From: Streptantibioticus ferralitis
GTDB taxonomy: Bacteria > Actinomycetota > Actinomycetes > Streptomycetales > Streptomycetaceae
Direction: 5' to 3'
DNA: 64,000 nt
Assembly (NCBI RefSeq): GCF_029223525.1
Contig: NZ_JARHTQ010000031.1
Location: 1 to 64,000, forward strand
The translations under genes were made by a program, and so were the position numbers. The notes beneath the pieces were generated by a model. It did not search any database and had not been told where the DNA came from. It was given only the letters and a program-made list of their open reading frames with translations. Every line of letters starts with the position of its first letter. Within the stretch, counting starts at the first letter, position 1. Shown piece by piece: positions 62,335-64,000 of the stretch.

Positions 62335-63219
62335 ATGAACGGGAAATCACAGCTCGGGGACTTCCTGCAGACGCGGCGCTCCCAGCTGCGACCCGACGAG
62401 GTCGGGGTGCCCACCTACGGGGAGCGCCGGCGTGTGCCGGGTCTTCGCCGTGAGGAGCTGGCGCTGCTGGCCGGGGTGAGCGCCTCCTACTACGCCCGGT
62501 TGGAACAGGGGCACTCGCTGAACGCCTCGCCGGAGGTGCTGGACGCGATCGCCCGGGCCCTGCGGCTGGACGAGTCCGAGCGCCGGTACCTGCACGACCT
62601 GGCCCGATCGGCCAAGCCCCGCAGCCGGCGGCGCCCCGCGCCGGAGCGCGTGACGGAGCCGACCGCCCAACTGCTGGACGCGCTCGGGGACGTCCCCGCG
62701 ATCGTGATCGGCCGGCGCAGTGATGTCCTGGCGTGGAACCGACTGGGCCACGCGCTGTTCGCCGGGCACCTCGACCCCGCTGCCCCGGACGTGCCGACGG
62801 AGCGCCCCAACATGGCCAGGCTGGTGTTCCTCGACGCCCATACCCGCGACCTGTACGCGGACTGGCCGAGCAAGGCCGGGGCGGTGGTGGGGAATCTTCG
62901 CCTGGTGGCGGGCCAGTACCCGGAGGACCCCGCGTTGCACACGCTGGTGGGTGAGCTGAGCGCGAAGAGCGAGGACTTCGCGTCGATGTGGGCCGACCAC
63001 CGGGTCAAGGCCTGCGCGGTCGCCGACTACGAGATGCGGCACCCGCTGGTCGGTTCACTGACCGTCATGCAGCAGACCCTGAGCCAGGGGCCGGGTCCCA
63101 GCATCGTGGTCGCCACCACGGCGGCGGGCTCACCCTCGCGAGCCGCCCTGGACCTCCTTGCCCAGGCCATCACCCAGGCCGCCCGAACCCGTTCGGACAA
63201 CCGGCTCAGCACCAGCTGA
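62335..63219 (+). CDS. XRE-family regulator with MmyB-type ligand domain (copy 2)
   Basis: A 294-residue paralogue of the regulator at 32014. The helix-turn-helix is VPGLRREELALLAGVSASYY with ARLEQGHSLNASPEVLDAIA. The MmyB domain (~110-280) has PAIVIGRRSDVLAWNRLGHA, FASMWADHRVKACAVADYEM and HPLVGSLTVMQQ. The recognition part resembles that of copy 1, fitting the shared operator core. It is divergent from the SRPBCC gene. The ATG at 62335 follows a weak GGAG. Confidence 0.9.
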   Translation: MNGKSQLGDFLQTRRSQLRPDEVGVPTYGERRRVPGLRREELALLAGVSASYYARLEQGHSLNASPEVLDAIARALRLDESERRYLHDLARSAKPRSRRRPAPERVTEPTAQLLDALGDVPAIVIGRRSDVLAWNRLGHALFAGHLDPAAPDVPTERPNMARLVFLDAHTRDLYADWPSKAGAVVGNLRLVAGQYPEDPALHTLVGELSAKSEDFASMWADHRVKACAVADYEMRHPLVGSLTVMQQTLSQGPGPSIVVATTAAGSPSRAALDLLAQAITQAARTRSDNRLSTS

Positions 63220-63249
63220 CCCCCCTCGTACGGTGCGGTGGCAGCGGGA

Positions 63250-63443
63250 TCACGAAGCCGGGCCCTGGCACATCGCGCCGCCGCGCGAGCTGAAGACCAC
63301 GCCGGCGTCGGCCAGGAGCAGTGGACGCCGCCGTAGGAGCGGCCAGTCTCCTCGGCGAGGGCACGGATGGAAGCCCCCGCCTCGTAGCGGGCCTTGAGCC
63401 CGGCGGCGACCTTGTCCCGCTCCGGGCCGGGCAGCAGCCTACG
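63250..63443 (-). pseudogene. Small helix-turn-helix protein, shifted
   Basis: The minus strand reads LPGPERDKVAAGLKARYEAG and ASIRALAEETGRSYGGVH, then continues in the next frame as LLLADAGVVFSSRGGAMCQG and stops at 63250. This is the ~80-residue actinobacterial helix-turn-helix protein with the GRSYGxVHRxL recognition helix. The missing base lies near 63321, and the start codon region is also damaged. Confidence 0.65.
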
Positions 63444-63504
63444 CGATCATCGCGACTGGACTCGTCCTCCGATCCTGGTCGATCGTAAGACACGTCACCA
63501 TGTT

Positions 63505-63528
63505 AACGTCTACACAGGTGTAGACGTT
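63505..63528. promoter_or_regulatory. Perfect 24-bp palindrome upstream of the COG4705 gene
   Basis: The arm AACGTCTACAC and its exact complement flank a 2-bp centre (AG), ending 11 bp before the start codon at 63540. It is a strong operator candidate; TetR-type regulators use such sites. The regulator is not in the window and may lie beyond its right end. Confidence 0.8.
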
Positions 63529-63539
63529 GGTGTCGCGGC

Positions 63540-64000
63540 ATGACAACTCCCACGACTATCGCGACCCCTCGAGGTGCCGCGGGCAACCACCTGTTGAACA
63601 AGGTGCCCGAGGTCACAGTCTGGTTCTGGATCATCAAGATCCTCTGCACGACCGTCGGCGAGAGTTTCGCCGACTACATCAACACCACGCTGGGCTTCGG
63701 CCTGACCAACACCATGCTGTTGTTCACCGCGGTATTCGCGGTCGTGCTAACGGTCCAGTTCCGTACGAAGCGCTACAGCCCGTTCCCGTACTGGCTCACC
63801 GTGGTGGTGGTCAGTGTCACCGGCACGCTGTACACCGACATGCTCACCGATGAGCAACACGTCCCGCTGTGGCTGAGCTCGACGGTGTTCTCGGTCCTGC
63901 TGGTCCTCGTCTTCGGGGTCTGGTGGCTGCGCGAGCGGACCCTGTCGATCCACAGCATCACGACCTTCCCGCGTGAGGCGTTCTACTGGCTGACCGTCCT
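63540..64000 (+). CDS. COG4705-type integral membrane protein (cut by window edge)
   Basis: From ATG 63540 the protein reads LNKVPEVTVWFWIIKILCTT, VGESFADYINTTLGFGLTNT, then YWLTVVVVSVTGTLYTDMLT and STVFSVLLVLVFGVWWLRER. These are repeated membrane helix pairs with the VPEVT and GESFADY motifs of COG4705. At least five helices are visible before the window ends. Function is unknown; the family occurs near two-component or TetR regulators. The palindrome just upstream implies tight repression. Confidence 0.82.
   Translation, partial: MTTPTTIATPRGAAGNHLLNKVPEVTVWFWIIKILCTTVGESFADYINTTLGFGLTNTMLLFTAVFAVVLTVQFRTKRYSPFPYWLTVVVVSVTGTLYTDMLTDEQHVPLWLSSTVFSVLLVLVFGVWWLRERTLSIHSITTFPREAFYWLTV

Noticed and set aside
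1..64000. CRISPR arrays
   Set aside because: Only short tandem repeats without unique spacers were seen (10, 12, 17 and 18 bp units); no array and no cas genes.
1..64000. tRNA or rRNA genes
   Set aside because: No cloverleaf-like segment with a CCA-proximal GGTTCGAATCC-type box and no rRNA signature was found by reading; a dedicated scan was not possible.
1..64000. Biosynthetic gene cluster
   Set aside because: The SDRs, hydrolases, methyltransferase and exporters are scattered; there is no polyketide, peptide, terpene or similar core enzyme.

Overview
The window looks like an accessory region of a Streptomyces (or close relative) chromosome. The sequence is very G+C rich with strong G/C bias at third codon positions. 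It uses many GTG starts and GGAGG-type ribosome sites. Its gene families are typical of Streptomyces: SpoIIE-type PP2C phosphatases, MmyB-type XRE regulators, DUF5997, GPP34, TcmP-like, an ECF sigma factor paired with a YCII protein, and secreted GH27 enzymes. I see no rRNA, tRNA, CRISPR array, replication origin or ribosomal operon. Species assignment, and the idea that this is a chromosome arm, are inferences.

Layout. 1-1,135: broken IS3 and IS110 pieces, then a GNAT acetyltransferase. 1,472-6,318: a peptidase scrap, a membrane metallophosphoesterase, an IS110 deletion remnant, a divergent MarR/cupin pair with twin operators, and a secreted CdtB-like nuclease with a lectin-like tail closed by a strong hairpin. 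6,330-10,905: an IS110-rich zone with one near-complete element, a toxin tip plus likely immunity gene, and two fragments resembling a 3-oxoadipate enol-lactonase. 11,436-22,948: more ordinary genes (LysR-like/DUF5997 pair, hydrolases, two PP2C phosphatases, a methyltransferase, a VOC protein) mixed with broken ones. 22,928-28,446: regulator and FGE-like scraps, small unknown genes, an SDR and an MFS transporter.

28,600-39,675 is a patchwork of SDR genes with LysR, XRE and TetR regulators, IS5, IS630 and winged-helix transposase scraps, a collapsed drug exporter and an ornithine cyclodeaminase. 39,717-47,862 holds a second MarR/cupin pair with the same operator layout, the YCII/ECF42 pair, TetR, GPP34, SDR and scraps. 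48,121-51,987 carries two secreted GH27 alpha-galactosidases in tandem. 52,007-64,000 has TcmP-like, SnoaL/TetR and DUF3995 genes, two decayed tyrosine-recombinase modules flanking an amidase, an SRPBCC protein divergent from a second MmyB-type XRE regulator, and a COG4705 membrane protein running off the end behind a perfect palindrome.

How genes work together. Recurrent two-gene logic dominates: a regulator next to or divergent from one enzyme or transporter, with a visible palindrome between them (MarR/cupin twice, XRE/SDR, TetR/MFS, TetR/SnoaL, LysR/epimerase). Many genes are broken by single-base shifts, often in short G or C runs. This points either to decay of an accessory zone or to residual sequencing error, and it should be settled before these genes are called pseudogenes. 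The most distinctive items are the CdtB-like secreted protein, the duplicated MarR/cupin divergons with identical 46-bp operator spacing, the toxin-tip cassette beside IS110, a 10-bp repeat that sets the reading frame of an epimerase gene, and a candidate IS110 bridge-RNA region present in two copies.
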